A stretch of 64,000 nt of DNA, taken from Halobacteriovorax sp. HLS (GTDB lineage: Bacteria > Bdellovibrionota > Bacteriovoracia > Bacteriovoracales > Bacteriovoracaceae). A program made the translations under genes and the position numbers. The stretch is taken from contig NZ_QOCL01000009.1 of the NCBI RefSeq assembly GCF_004006665.1, positions 434,001 to 498,000 on the forward strand. Direction: 5' to 3'. This document shows positions 16,818-24,977 of the stretch, piece after piece; the first letter of the stretch is position 1, and each line of letters begins with the position of its first letter. The notes under the pieces were generated by a model, which was given only the letters and a program-made list of their open reading frames with translations, did no database searches and was not told where the DNA came from.

Positions 16818-17549
16818 TTATTTTAAGTATTTATTAATGATTGAATCATATAGACCACTTTTCTTTATCTCGACTAGGCCCGAATTAAAATCATCCCTTA
16901 AAGTAGGACTGTTGAAGATAGGTCTATAGTCTAGTGGATCAACTTTGCTAAAGGTATGAATAGTATATTCTTTGTCAGTGATTAACTTCTTTTGAAGTAA
17001 TTTAGCCTTATAGTATTTAAAAATACTTATATCTGTTAGGGCAAGATCGTAACGTTCTTTAAAGAGAAGTTTTACTTGTACTTCTTGGTCATTTTTTTCA
17101 AAGTAAAGTTGGTCGTCTAATTTTTGTGAAATCCAGTGCGGATATCTCTTATGCGCGCCTTGGAATGATATAATTGTTAAATTCTTAATATCTTCAGGGC
17201 GTTTAATAATAAAATTATTCTTTTTAAGTGATACGAAAACATTATTATAAAATACAGCAGGTTGAGCATAGTGACCATTAAAGTGAGTTAGGTCTACACC
17301 TAAATCAGACATGGTCGCATCTACTTCTTTTTGTTTGAATGCATAGGTAATTCGAGAAAGTGGATAGTATATTGGGATGAGCTTGTGTCCTTTGACAGCC
17401 AGGGCCGCTCTTATTACTTCAATTTCGATGCCGCTATCTGTTTCGGGAAAGCAAAATGGTGGAATCTTCTCACCAAATGCCATACGTACTTGGACTGCAT
17501 TGCTATGAAGCGATATAAGAAAGAAGAAAAAGAAAGTAATTAAGCGCAT
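16818..17549 (-). CDS. Orphan periplasmic binding protein (SBP_bac_3 family)
   Basis: This 243-residue protein has a signal peptide (MRLITFFFFFLISLHSNA) and the family 3 solute-binding layout. FPETDSGIEIEVIRAALAVKGH is followed by YPLSRITYAFKQKEVDATMSDLG, VSLKKNNFIIKRPEDIKN and the DLALTDISIFKYYKAK hinge. No ABC transporter genes adjoin it, as with the similar protein at 10014. AGGAACAC precedes the ATG. Its neighbour upstream is a membrane sensor without a kinase domain, so a sensing role is possible, but nothing in the sequence proves it. Confidence 0.78.
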   Translation of the reverse strand: MRLITFFFFFLISLHSNAVQVRMAFGEKIPPFCFPETDSGIEIEVIRAALAVKGHKLIPIYYPLSRITYAFKQKEVDATMSDLGVDLTHFNGHYAQPAVFYNNVFVSLKKNNFIIKRPEDIKNLTIISFQGAHKRYPHWISQKLDDQLYFEKNDQEVQVKLLFKERYDLALTDISIFKYYKAKLLQKKLITDKEYTIHTFSKVDPLDYRPIFNSPTLRDDFNSGLVEIKKSGLYDSIINKYLK

Positions 17550-17636
17550 TGTGTTCCTATTTGTTCACTCATTCTACGCTTCAGTGGTCTTAAGATAAAT
17601 GATATTTGTCATTTATTATGCGGAATTGAATATTTC

Positions 17637-18482
17637 TTAAGGTTGAGAGGATTGTTCTTTGTTTTGTAGAGAGCTTCTGTAGTCAGCGACAGCAACTTCT
17701 TTTTGATTCTTTAAGTTTTGAAGCTTTAGTAAAACTTCTTGAATTCTCTCTTGTGATTTGTAAGATTTTATTACCTTTTCATTTAGTGATGAATCAGCAA
17801 TGACTAATTCATTTTTTAAGATCTGTTTAGTAAGACCTTTTGAAATGAATAGTGGGTTATTTACCTGGTGACAGAGCTCTGAAAATATTGAGTCTACCTG
17901 CTTTCTATTTTCGATTTCTTGTTCTAGTTCAATTTTATCAAAGCTATCGAACATAAATTTTCGATATTGTTTAATTGCTATAAATTTAAATACTGCGTAG
18001 CTTGCATAATTTGAAATTTGCTTAATTAAAAGACTCGAAGAGTGATCAAAAGGTAAGTAGTTTAGTGTGAAGAAGACACTTGTTAGAAAAAGTTCTAGTG
18101 AAAGAGCATGCTTCATTCTAATGGGAGTAAATGTTAATTGTAATAGTGAGACAATTAAAAGACCAAAGTAATAGTCACTCGTAATTCCCCCTAGGAGATA
18201 GCTGATGACAGAGACACCAACTCCAGCAAATCCAAAAGTGATGAGCGACATGAGCTCAATATTATGAGTTTTGTTTTTTCGAAGAAAGAGATAAACGAAA
18301 AATGTCGGTAATATAAAGATAATTCGGACTGCAAGAAATAGAAATAAACTTCTATGAGATAAGGACGCGTCAATAAAGGCCAATAGTATAAAAACAACAC
18401 AAGCTATTGGTGCCATCGTTATAAAGTTGGTACGCAATAAATTATCTAGCATTAAACTTTTTTTATTTGCAACGAAGTCCAT
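17637..18482 (-). CDS. Membrane protein with histidine-kinase dimerisation segment but no ATPase domain
   Basis: The 281-residue protein has about six transmembrane segments (residues 17-170) followed by a cytoplasmic helix. That helix contains FSELCHQVNNPLFISKGLTKQIL, which resembles the phospho-accepting H box of histidine kinases (His205) with the HxxNNPL pattern. After about 50 more residues the protein ends in a Gln/Ser-rich tail; no N, G1 or G2 boxes follow in any downstream frame. It is therefore a kinase-less sensor, perhaps a phosphotransfer or dimerisation partner. AAGGA precedes the ATG. Confidence 0.7.
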   Translation of the reverse strand: MDFVANKKSLMLDNLLRTNFITMAPIACVVFILLAFIDASLSHRSLFLFLAVRIIFILPTFFVYLFLRKNKTHNIELMSLITFGFAGVGVSVISYLLGGITSDYYFGLLIVSLLQLTFTPIRMKHALSLELFLTSVFFTLNYLPFDHSSSLLIKQISNYASYAVFKFIAIKQYRKFMFDSFDKIELEQEIENRKQVDSIFSELCHQVNNPLFISKGLTKQILKNELVIADSSLNEKVIKSYKSQERIQEVLLKLQNLKNQKEVAVADYRSSLQNKEQSSQP

Positions 18483-18567
18483 CTAAGAGTAATCCTTCAA
18501 GCTGTATGAGAGCAGGGCATTTTATCGCTTCACTCTAAATAAGTCTTGTACTATTTTACAAGGTCTG

Positions 18568-18586
18568 GATTATGATAAATATTATG
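18568..18586. promoter_or_regulatory. Fur-box-like site before feoAB
   Basis: GATTATGATAAATATTATG agrees with the 19-base Fur consensus at about 15 positions. It lies directly upstream of a promoter reading TTGATA (18588-18593), 16 bases, TATATC (18610-18615), in front of the ferrous iron uptake genes. Repression by iron-loaded Fur is the usual control of feo operons. Confidence 0.6.
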
Positions 18587-18643
18587 TTTGATAAAGCAAA
18601 CAATTATTGTATATCTTATATATTAATATTAGTGGGGCAGCGG

Positions 18644-18880
18644 ATGAACTCTCAAGTACTTGTAAATATAAAAGTAGGCATTAAGGTTAAAATAGATGAA
18701 ATCAACTCTGATGAAGCTACGCAGTTGAAACTTCTATCATTAGGTATTCTTCCTGGAGACACTTTAGAAGTCACTGGGCGTAGCTTATTTGGTGGACCAA
18801 TCTCAATGAAACATGAGAATGGTACTTTCTTTGCTTTAAGACGTTCTCACGCTTCGTTAATAAAAGTTACTTCGATTTAA
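18644..18880 (+). CDS. feoA: Ferrous iron transport protein A
   Basis: This 78-residue SH3-like cytoplasmic protein has the FeoA pattern KVKIDEINSDEATQLKLLSLGILPGDTLEV, then GPISMKHENGTFFALRR. FeoA helps the FeoB transporter. The ATG at 18644, with GGGG upstream, gives the normal family length; the longer frame to 18572 would add unrelated residues and overlap the Fur-like box. feoB begins 15 bases after its stop. Confidence 0.92.
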   Translation: MNSQVLVNIKVGIKVKIDEINSDEATQLKLLSLGILPGDTLEVTGRSLFGGPISMKHENGTFFALRRSHASLIKVTSI

Positions 18881-18895
18881 TAAGGATACTTATAA

Positions 18896-20857
18896 GTGAA
18901 AACCGTTCTTTTAGTTGGATTTCCTAATTCTGGAAAATCTACTATTTTTAACTCTCTATCAGGTCAATTTCGTAAAGTTTCAAACTACTCAGGCATCACG
19001 GTTGATTCAGCTGTTGGTGATTTCGTAACTAATAAAAGTAATGAAACTAGGCTTCAAGTTGTTGATCTCCCAGGTATTTATAATCTCATCCCATCGAGTA
19101 TGGATGAAGCAGTCACTACCGCAAGTATTCTGGGTCTTAGTAAGAATATTGAGAATTATCATCTGATTGCTTTAACAATTGATTTGCATAGATTTGAGGC
19201 CAGTCTTTCTTTGGCCCTTGCACTAAAAGATGTTGTCGGAAGTAGGCTTGTCTTAATTGTTAATAAGGATGATAGTAAACAGATTCAACTAGACCAAAAG
19301 AAAAAGCTTGAAGAGCTTAGTGGCCTAAAAGTTATTACAATGTCGGCCAAACATGACTCGCCAAGTGATTTAGATACGTTCATTAGAGAGAATGTCGGTG
19401 AAGATCCGATTACTCCATCTCATGATTTTGTTATAGGTGGTGCTCATATTGATTTGCTTTCTAGTATCATCGATAGTGAGAAGGTTGTTGTAAAGTCAAA
19501 TTCTGAAATCTTTGATTCTGTAAGTTATCACCACCAAAGAGCGAGAGAAATTTCTCGTGAAGTTTTAAGTCGAAGTGAAGATGATTTAAAATTCACAACT
19601 AAATTAGATAAAATTCTTATACATCCTTTCTTTGGAAGTATTGTTTTCATCGCAATATTCTACCTTATCTTTCACTCCATCTACACTTGGTCTGGGCCAC
19701 TAATGGATCTTATCGATGGAGGAGTATCGAGTTTTGCTGAATATGTTGGAGCAATTGTTCCAGATGGTGCAATAAATAGCTTGCTTACTGATGGTATTAT
19801 CGCTGGAGTTGGAGGGGTCGTAATATTTCTTCCGCAGATCATGATTTTATTTTTCCTACTAAGTCTTTTAGAGCAATCTGGATATATTGCTAGGGCGGCG
19901 GTAATGACTGATAAGGTTATGGGGTACTTTGGATTAAATGGGAAGGCCTTTCTACCTTATATTTCTGGGTTTGCATGTTCTATTCCTGGTATCATGGCGG
20001 CAAGAACAATCCCTGATAAGAGAGAGAGAATGGCGACAATTATGACGTTGCCAATGATTACATGTAGTGCAAGGCTTCCTGTTTATGTTCTACTTATTGG
20101 GACTTTTGTTCCTGAAAAGACTGTTTTAGGCATATTTAATGCCCAAGCACTGTCTTTCTTTTTCTTGTATTTTCTAGGTAGCTTCTTTGCCTTAGTCGTC
20201 GCTAAAGTGTTTCGACTAACATTTTATAAGGGAGAGTCTTCAAACTTTATTATTGACCTGCCTGTGTATCAAAGACCTCAGTTCAGACTGGCCTTAAAAA
20301 ATTCATTTACAAAAGGTAAGCTATTTTTAAAGAAAGCTGGAACTGTAATCCTAGGACTATCTATCTTAATCTGGTTCGCCTCAACATATCCCTCTCCTAA
20401 TGTAGAGTTAGTTAAAGATAAGAGCGATAGTGAGGTTGCATCTATTACACTTGAACACTCTGCTCTAGGCTCAATCGGAAGATCTATCGAGCCAGTTCTT
20501 AAGCCAATTGGAATGGATTGGAAAATGGGCGTAGGCCTTCTCGTTGCGATGGGAGCAAGGGAGCTATTTGTTTCAACTTTAGGAACTATTTATGCTCTTG
20601 GTGATGTTGATGAGGAATCTACTGGACTAAGAGATAGAATGAAATCTGAAATAAATCCTGAGACAGGCCTACCAACTTATAACTTGGCCGTTGCGTGGTC
20701 GATTCTCATATTCTTTGTCTTTGCTCTACAATGTACTTCTACTTTGGCCATTTTAAAGAAAGAGACTGAAGGATGGAAAATTCCTACTATTATGTTCTCT
20801 TACATGACAGTTCTGGCCTATATAGGATCTTTTGTAGCTTATAATCTTTTATCTTAG
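18896..20857 (+). CDS. feoB: Ferrous iron transporter B
   Basis: This 653-residue inner-membrane transporter has an N-terminal G domain with G1 GFPNSGKST, G3 DLPG and G4 NKDD. The membrane region carries the two gate motifs in variant form: SGFACSIPGIMAARTIPDKRER, and a second near ALQCTSTLAILKKE. It is shorter than the ~770-residue E. coli protein, mainly through a compact regulatory segment and C-terminus. G1 reads GFPNSGKS where GNPNSGKT is typical. It imports Fe2+. The start is GTG at 18896, with AAGGA upstream. Confidence 0.95.
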   Translation: MKTVLLVGFPNSGKSTIFNSLSGQFRKVSNYSGITVDSAVGDFVTNKSNETRLQVVDLPGIYNLIPSSMDEAVTTASILGLSKNIENYHLIALTIDLHRFEASLSLALALKDVVGSRLVLIVNKDDSKQIQLDQKKKLEELSGLKVITMSAKHDSPSDLDTFIRENVGEDPITPSHDFVIGGAHIDLLSSIIDSEKVVVKSNSEIFDSVSYHHQRAREISREVLSRSEDDLKFTTKLDKILIHPFFGSIVFIAIFYLIFHSIYTWSGPLMDLIDGGVSSFAEYVGAIVPDGAINSLLTDGIIAGVGGVVIFLPQIMILFFLLSLLEQSGYIARAAVMTDKVMGYFGLNGKAFLPYISGFACSIPGIMAARTIPDKRERMATIMTLPMITCSARLPVYVLLIGTFVPEKTVLGIFNAQALSFFFLYFLGSFFALVVAKVFRLTFYKGESSNFIIDLPVYQRPQFRLALKNSFTKGKLFLKKAGTVILGLSILIWFASTYPSPNVELVKDKSDSEVASITLEHSALGSIGRSIEPVLKPIGMDWKMGVGLLVAMGARELFVSTLGTIYALGDVDEESTGLRDRMKSEINPETGLPTYNLAVAWSILIFFVFALQCTSTLAILKKETEGWKIPTIMFSYMTVLAYIGSFVAYNLLS

Positions 20858-20957
20858 ACATTCTCTTTTTTACTTTCTTGATTTTCGGTCAAGAAAGTAA
20901 AATTAAGTGTAACAAAATATGATTAATGTTCACTTATTTGAAACATATGGAGAGTCT

Positions 20958-21473
20958 ATGAAAATTGCACCTTTATTTAACAAAGAATCATTTGATAATG
21001 AAAATATAATTCTTGAAAGCTATAGAGGCCAGAAGGTCTGGCTAGCCTTTTTCCGATACGCGAGTTGTCCTTTATGCAATCTAAGAATTAATGAAATGAT
21101 TAGAAGGTATAAAGAACTTGAGGCCGAGGGACTGAAGATCATTACTGTCTTTCAAAGTCCCAGGACTAGTGTTGAGAAGTATGTAGCAAAGCAAGAACTT
21201 CCATTTCCTTTGATTTGTGATCCCCAGCAAGAGTTGTATCAATTGTACGGAGTAAAAGGTTCATATGGAGGATTAATGTCTCTAGGTGTTGTGCAAAATC
21301 TCGCTAAGGCCTCGGCAAAGGGATTTTTTCCAGGCGTTCCTGATGGGCCACTAAATACAATTCCTGCAGACTTTCTAATTAATGAGTTGGGTGAAATTGT
21401 GACAAGCTTTCATGGAAAAGACATAGGAGATCATATTCCTTTTGAGGAAGTCTTCAAATTTTTAAAAGCATAA
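20958..21473 (+). CDS. Peroxiredoxin-like (AhpC/TSA, PRX-like2) protein
   Basis: This 171-residue thioredoxin-fold protein has a CxxC motif in FFRYASCPLCNLRINEM, then VFQSPRTSVEKYV, the cis-Pro region LPFPLICDPQQELYQLYGV and PADFLINELGEIVTSFHGKDIGDHIPFEEV. This is the PRX-like2 branch, whose members are peroxide- or thiol-active. I chose the ATG at 20958, with GGAG six bases upstream; a longer frame to 20919 lacks a ribosome-binding site. It follows feoB, and iron-linked peroxide protection would be a sensible pairing, though a separate promoter is likely. Confidence 0.82.
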   Translation: MKIAPLFNKESFDNENIILESYRGQKVWLAFFRYASCPLCNLRINEMIRRYKELEAEGLKIITVFQSPRTSVEKYVAKQELPFPLICDPQQELYQLYGVKGSYGGLMSLGVVQNLAKASAKGFFPGVPDGPLNTIPADFLINELGEIVTSFHGKDIGDHIPFEEVFKFLKA

Positions 21474-21610
21474 TTTTACCACTTTAAGAGCAAAAGAAAC
21501 CTAATCTGCGTCAGTGATTCATATTTGATTGCTCTCACTTTTACTACTATTCAATATCAGTTAGTAAAATTTGGAAAGTAAAACTATCCTATATAAAGAA
21601 TAGGAGAGTT

Positions 21611-22111
21611 ATGAATTTTCTTGCCGTAGATATTACTTTTCAAGAAGTACCTAATCAGGTCTCTCTTGTTATTTCATTTACGGGGTGTCCGGTAAGATGT
21701 AAGGGATGTCATACCAAGGAAATGTGGAATGCTCGAAATGGAGTTGAATTCACAAATGCTACCTTTTTAAATTTGATGAAAAAGTATAGAGGTCTAATTT
21801 CATGTGTCTGTTTCTTTGGTGGCGAGTGGGACGAGGCACGTTTATTGGAATTGTTGATTATCGCAAAAAATCATAATCTCCTAAGATGTTTATACACGGG
21901 AGATGAAGCCGTTTCAAAAGAAATTTTAAGTGAGCTAGAGTATCTTAAAACAGGTCCATGGATCCAAGAGCTAGGTGGACTTGAGTCACCACTAACTAAT
22001 CAAAAATTTATTAATACGAGAACTGGAGAGCTTATGAATGAGCATTTCCAAAAACACACACATTTACATATGAGAGGTAGTCATGTTGAAACTCACGGAA
22101 GAACAAATTGA
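21611..22111 (+). CDS. nrdG: Anaerobic ribonucleotide reductase activating protein
   Basis: The 166-residue radical-SAM activase has the cluster motif Cys26-x3-Cys30-x2-Cys33 (FTGCPVRCKGCHTKEMW), which is typical of NrdG, plus FFGGEWDEARLLELL and a C-terminal region ending near RTGELMNEHFQKHTHLHM. It installs the glycyl radical on NrdD using S-adenosylmethionine. The order is nrdG before nrdD, the reverse of E. coli, and the two genes overlap by 29 bases. TATAAA and AGGAG precede the ATG. Confidence 0.9.
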   Translation: MNFLAVDITFQEVPNQVSLVISFTGCPVRCKGCHTKEMWNARNGVEFTNATFLNLMKKYRGLISCVCFFGGEWDEARLLELLIIAKNHNLLRCLYTGDEAVSKEILSELEYLKTGPWIQELGGLESPLTNQKFINTRTGELMNEHFQKHTHLHMRGSHVETHGRTN

Positions 22112-23861
22112 AAATAAAATCGACTTTATTAAAAAATACCAAGAGGCCACCAATGCAGCCTCGGGGTCAAAGTTTGATGCGAATGCCAATGTTTCCTTCA
22201 AAAATATCGCAACTTTAGAAGCAGAAATTAATAAGGATATAAACATTCAAGTTAATCGAAGATTAATTAGTAATGAGATTAGGGGTCTCTTTGGTGAAGA
22301 TCTAGCGAAAGAATATAATAGACAAATTGAAGAACACGAAATTTATGTTCATGATGAAACCTCTCTTAAACCTTATTGCGTTTCAATAAGTATGTACCCG
22401 TTCCTCTTAGATGGGATGAAAAAACTTGGTGGTGAGTCTCTTGCACCTGAGCATTTAGAAAGTTTCTGCGGGTCCTTTATTAATCTTATCTTTGCGGTGA
22501 GTTCACAGTTTGCAGGAGCTGTTGCGACTGTTGAGTTCTTAATGTATTTTGATCATTTCGCAAGAAAGGACTATGGAGATGCATACTTCGATACTCATAG
22601 GTCTATTATCGAGAACCACTTTCAACACGTTGTTTACTCTATAAATCAGCCGGCAGCTGCCAGAGGTTATCAAAGTGTCTTTTGGAATATTTCCCTTTTT
22701 GATGAAGAGTATTTTAATACTATGTTTGCTGATTTTTCATTTCCTAATTTTGATAAACCAAAGTGGGAGAGTGTATTCCAACTACAAAAGCTTTTTATGA
22801 AGTGGTTTAATCAGGAAAGGCAAAAGGCCGTTCTCACTTTTCCTGTCGTTACTGCGGCAATGTTGGTTGATGATGAAAAACCAATTGATGATAAATTTGC
22901 TGACTTTTGCTGTGAGGAGCTAGCACAGGGAAACTCGTTTTTTATCTATCAGTCTAAGAGTGCTGATAGTCTCGCTAGTTGTTGTAGATTACGAAATGAA
23001 ATATCTCAGAACACTTTTAGCTACTCTTTAGGAGCCGGTGGGGTTGCAACGGGCTCTATCAACGTGATTACAATTAATCTCAATAGGCTTATTCAGCAAG
23101 GACGAAGTCTCAAAGAACAAGTGAAGAATATTCATAAGTATCAAGTGGCCTATAGAAGCTTGATGCAGAAATATAAAGAGGCTTCATTGTTGCCCGTCTA
23201 TGACGCTGGTTTTATCGACTTGAATAAGCAGTTTCTAACAATTGGCATAAATGGAATGGTTGAAGCTGCTGAGTACTTGGGTATTCAGGCCAGCGATAAT
23301 ACAGAGTATACAGAATTTGTTAGGAGTCAGCTTAAAGTCATTTATGATGAAAATATAAGTGCTAAAAAAGAGTATGGTTATATGTTTAATACAGAATTTG
23401 TTCCCGCCGAAAACCTAGGGCCTAAGAATGCAAAGTGGGATAGTGAAGATGGATTCATAACAAAGAGAAGTTGCTATAACTCATATTTCTATCCCGTAGA
23501 GAGCCTTGAGCTAAATGCTCTCGATAAATTTAAAATGCATGGAAGAGAAATGAATGAGTTTCTTGATGGCGGATCTGCACTACATCTAAATCTTGAGGAG
23601 CATCTAAGTAAAGAAAATTATCGCAACTTACTCAATATTTCTGCTCGTACCGGTTGTAATTATTTTTGTACAAATATTTTAGTAACAATCTGTAATGACT
23701 GTCATTTCATTGATAAGAGAACTTTAAAGTCTTGCTCTAAATGTAGTAGTACAAATATTGATCATGGAACGAGAGTCATAGGATATCTGAAAAGAATATC
23801 TTCTTTTTCAAATCCACGACAGTCTGAGCATGATAGACGGTATTATTTAAACCATCGATAA
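22083..23861 (+). CDS. nrdD: Anaerobic (class III) ribonucleoside-triphosphate reductase
   Basis: This 592-residue glycyl radical enzyme lacks the N-terminal ATP-cone of the ~710-residue E. coli protein: the catalytic domain starts almost at once. It has the catalytic-region cysteines in SLASCCRLRNEIS, a C-terminal zinc site (CNDC and CSKC), and the glycyl radical loop RVIGYLKRI. It makes deoxynucleotides without oxygen. GAGGTAGTC precedes the ATG at 22083 inside nrdG. A bacteriohemerythrin gene faces it 11 bases downstream. The missing ATP-cone implies altered overall activity control. Confidence 0.93.
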   Translation: MLKLTEEQIENKIDFIKKYQEATNAASGSKFDANANVSFKNIATLEAEINKDINIQVNRRLISNEIRGLFGEDLAKEYNRQIEEHEIYVHDETSLKPYCVSISMYPFLLDGMKKLGGESLAPEHLESFCGSFINLIFAVSSQFAGAVATVEFLMYFDHFARKDYGDAYFDTHRSIIENHFQHVVYSINQPAAARGYQSVFWNISLFDEEYFNTMFADFSFPNFDKPKWESVFQLQKLFMKWFNQERQKAVLTFPVVTAAMLVDDEKPIDDKFADFCCEELAQGNSFFIYQSKSADSLASCCRLRNEISQNTFSYSLGAGGVATGSINVITINLNRLIQQGRSLKEQVKNIHKYQVAYRSLMQKYKEASLLPVYDAGFIDLNKQFLTIGINGMVEAAEYLGIQASDNTEYTEFVRSQLKVIYDENISAKKEYGYMFNTEFVPAENLGPKNAKWDSEDGFITKRSCYNSYFYPVESLELNALDKFKMHGREMNEFLDGGSALHLNLEEHLSKENYRNLLNISARTGCNYFCTNILVTICNDCHFIDKRTLKSCSKCSSTNIDHGTRVIGYLKRISSFSNPRQSEHDRRYYLNHR

Positions 23862-23872
23862 ATAGTTTTGTA

Positions 23873-24280
23873 TCAGGCAGTCTTTTGACTGTCTTGATAC
23901 TCTTGACCGTACTTCGTATCGATACCTACAATATGTGATCTAAGCCAAAACTTTAGAAAATCAAAGAATGTATGATCAACAGATCCATTTTCTTCATACT
24001 TTGCTAAATGTTCTCCAAAAGTCTCTAGAAGCTTTTTGTGAATTATTTTGTGAGTAGCAATGCCCGAAAAATTCATCTTTTCCATAAACTCTTCTTCGTT
24101 TGTAAAATGTTCTACTGTGGCATCTTTTAGAGATAGAAATAGGCCTCTAAATTCTGGATTGTTTGGGTTCTCTTTATACATATCGAACATGAGATTCATA
24201 ATATTTAACAAATTCTTATGTTCATTATTCATATCATCAACTTTTATGTCTAATTCTTCAGACCATTCCATTAAGCTCAT
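23873..24280 (-). CDS. Bacteriohemerythrin
   Basis: The 135-residue four-helix protein has all seven di-iron ligands of hemerythrin: His21, His58, Glu62, His77, His81, His116 and Asp121, with the usual N-terminal EWSEELDIKVDDMNNEH. Such proteins bind oxygen reversibly and can store, deliver or sense it. The gene runs convergently to the oxygen-sensitive anaerobic reductase, so buffering oxygen near NrdDG is an attractive idea. A tight hairpin overlapping its end (23871-23900) may end both transcripts. Confidence 0.95.
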   Translation of the reverse strand: MSLMEWSEELDIKVDDMNNEHKNLLNIMNLMFDMYKENPNNPEFRGLFLSLKDATVEHFTNEEEFMEKMNFSGIATHKIIHKKLLETFGEHLAKYEENGSVDHTFFDFLKFWLRSHIVGIDTKYGQEYQDSQKTA

Positions 24281-24326
24281 AATAACTCCTTTACTAACTT
24301 AACGACTTTTATGTAAATATTTTGAT

Positions 24327-24977
24327 TTAAGATTGGCCAAATATTTTGGATAAGTAAGCTTGATAAATATGTTGATAATTATCATCATATCTAGACTTTA
24401 GAAGATAGTGGTTGAGTACTTTTTTAAAGTAGTCTTCGCTGGATTTTGAGTGCAAGTTACTTCCAACATTGCAAATCTTATTTGAACCATTCTTAGAAAC
24501 ATAGAGTACTTCATAGAACCATTTACCGTCTTTAATAAGTTGCTCATCAATTGAAGTAAAACCTTCTTCGATTAGATATGTTCTCACTTCAAAGAGGTTA
24601 TAGTGAGGAGAGAGAAGAAAATCGACATTACTTAAGTCATTATTTTCTATAATTCCTTTTAGTATTTCAATAGTCTCCTTTCCTCCTACTCCACATATGC
24701 ATATAAGTTTAATATTACCATCATTAAGAACTTTAATTTTGGACGCATCAAGGACCTGGGAGTTTAACTTATTAGTAGAATTAGGAAAGTGATAATCTAG
24801 TGTTGCTCTTAGTTTCTCTATTATTGATGGAACAATATCTATGAAGTAAATATTCTTAGCTCTATTTTTCCTGAAAATCTCAATCCCAATCTTTCCATGA
24901 TCGCAACAGGTATCCCACGCTTCTTGGTAGTTCTTATTTAAAATAGAAATTAACTTCGATATTCTATTGTTGTGCAT
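24327..24977 (-). CDS. trmK: TrmK-like tRNA (adenine-N1) methyltransferase
   Basis: This 216-residue class I methyltransferase resembles the TrmK/COG2384 family. RISKLISILNKNYQEAWDTCCDHGKIGIEIF replaces the usual DVGTDHGYLP motif I, and CICGVGGKETIEIL corresponds to the GMGG-type motif IV, followed by LSPHYNLFEVRTYLIEEGF. TrmK makes m1A22 in tRNA. The gene overlaps the upstream methyltransferase gene by 14 bases, so two RNA-modification genes form one operon. The variant CCDHG in motif I lowers certainty about the exact product. Confidence 0.75.
   Translation of the reverse strand: MHNNRISKLISILNKNYQEAWDTCCDHGKIGIEIFRKNRAKNIYFIDIVPSIIEKLRATLDYHFPNSTNKLNSQVLDASKIKVLNDGNIKLICICGVGGKETIEILKGIIENNDLSNVDFLLSPHYNLFEVRTYLIEEGFTSIDEQLIKDGKWFYEVLYVSKNGSNKICNVGSNLHSKSSEDYFKKVLNHYLLKSRYDDNYQHIYQAYLSKIFGQS

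Noticed and set aside
23871-23900. An imperfect hairpin across the hemerythrin gene end as a firm terminator.
   Set aside because: The stem has mismatches and a bulge and no T run, so it is mentioned only in the gene entry.
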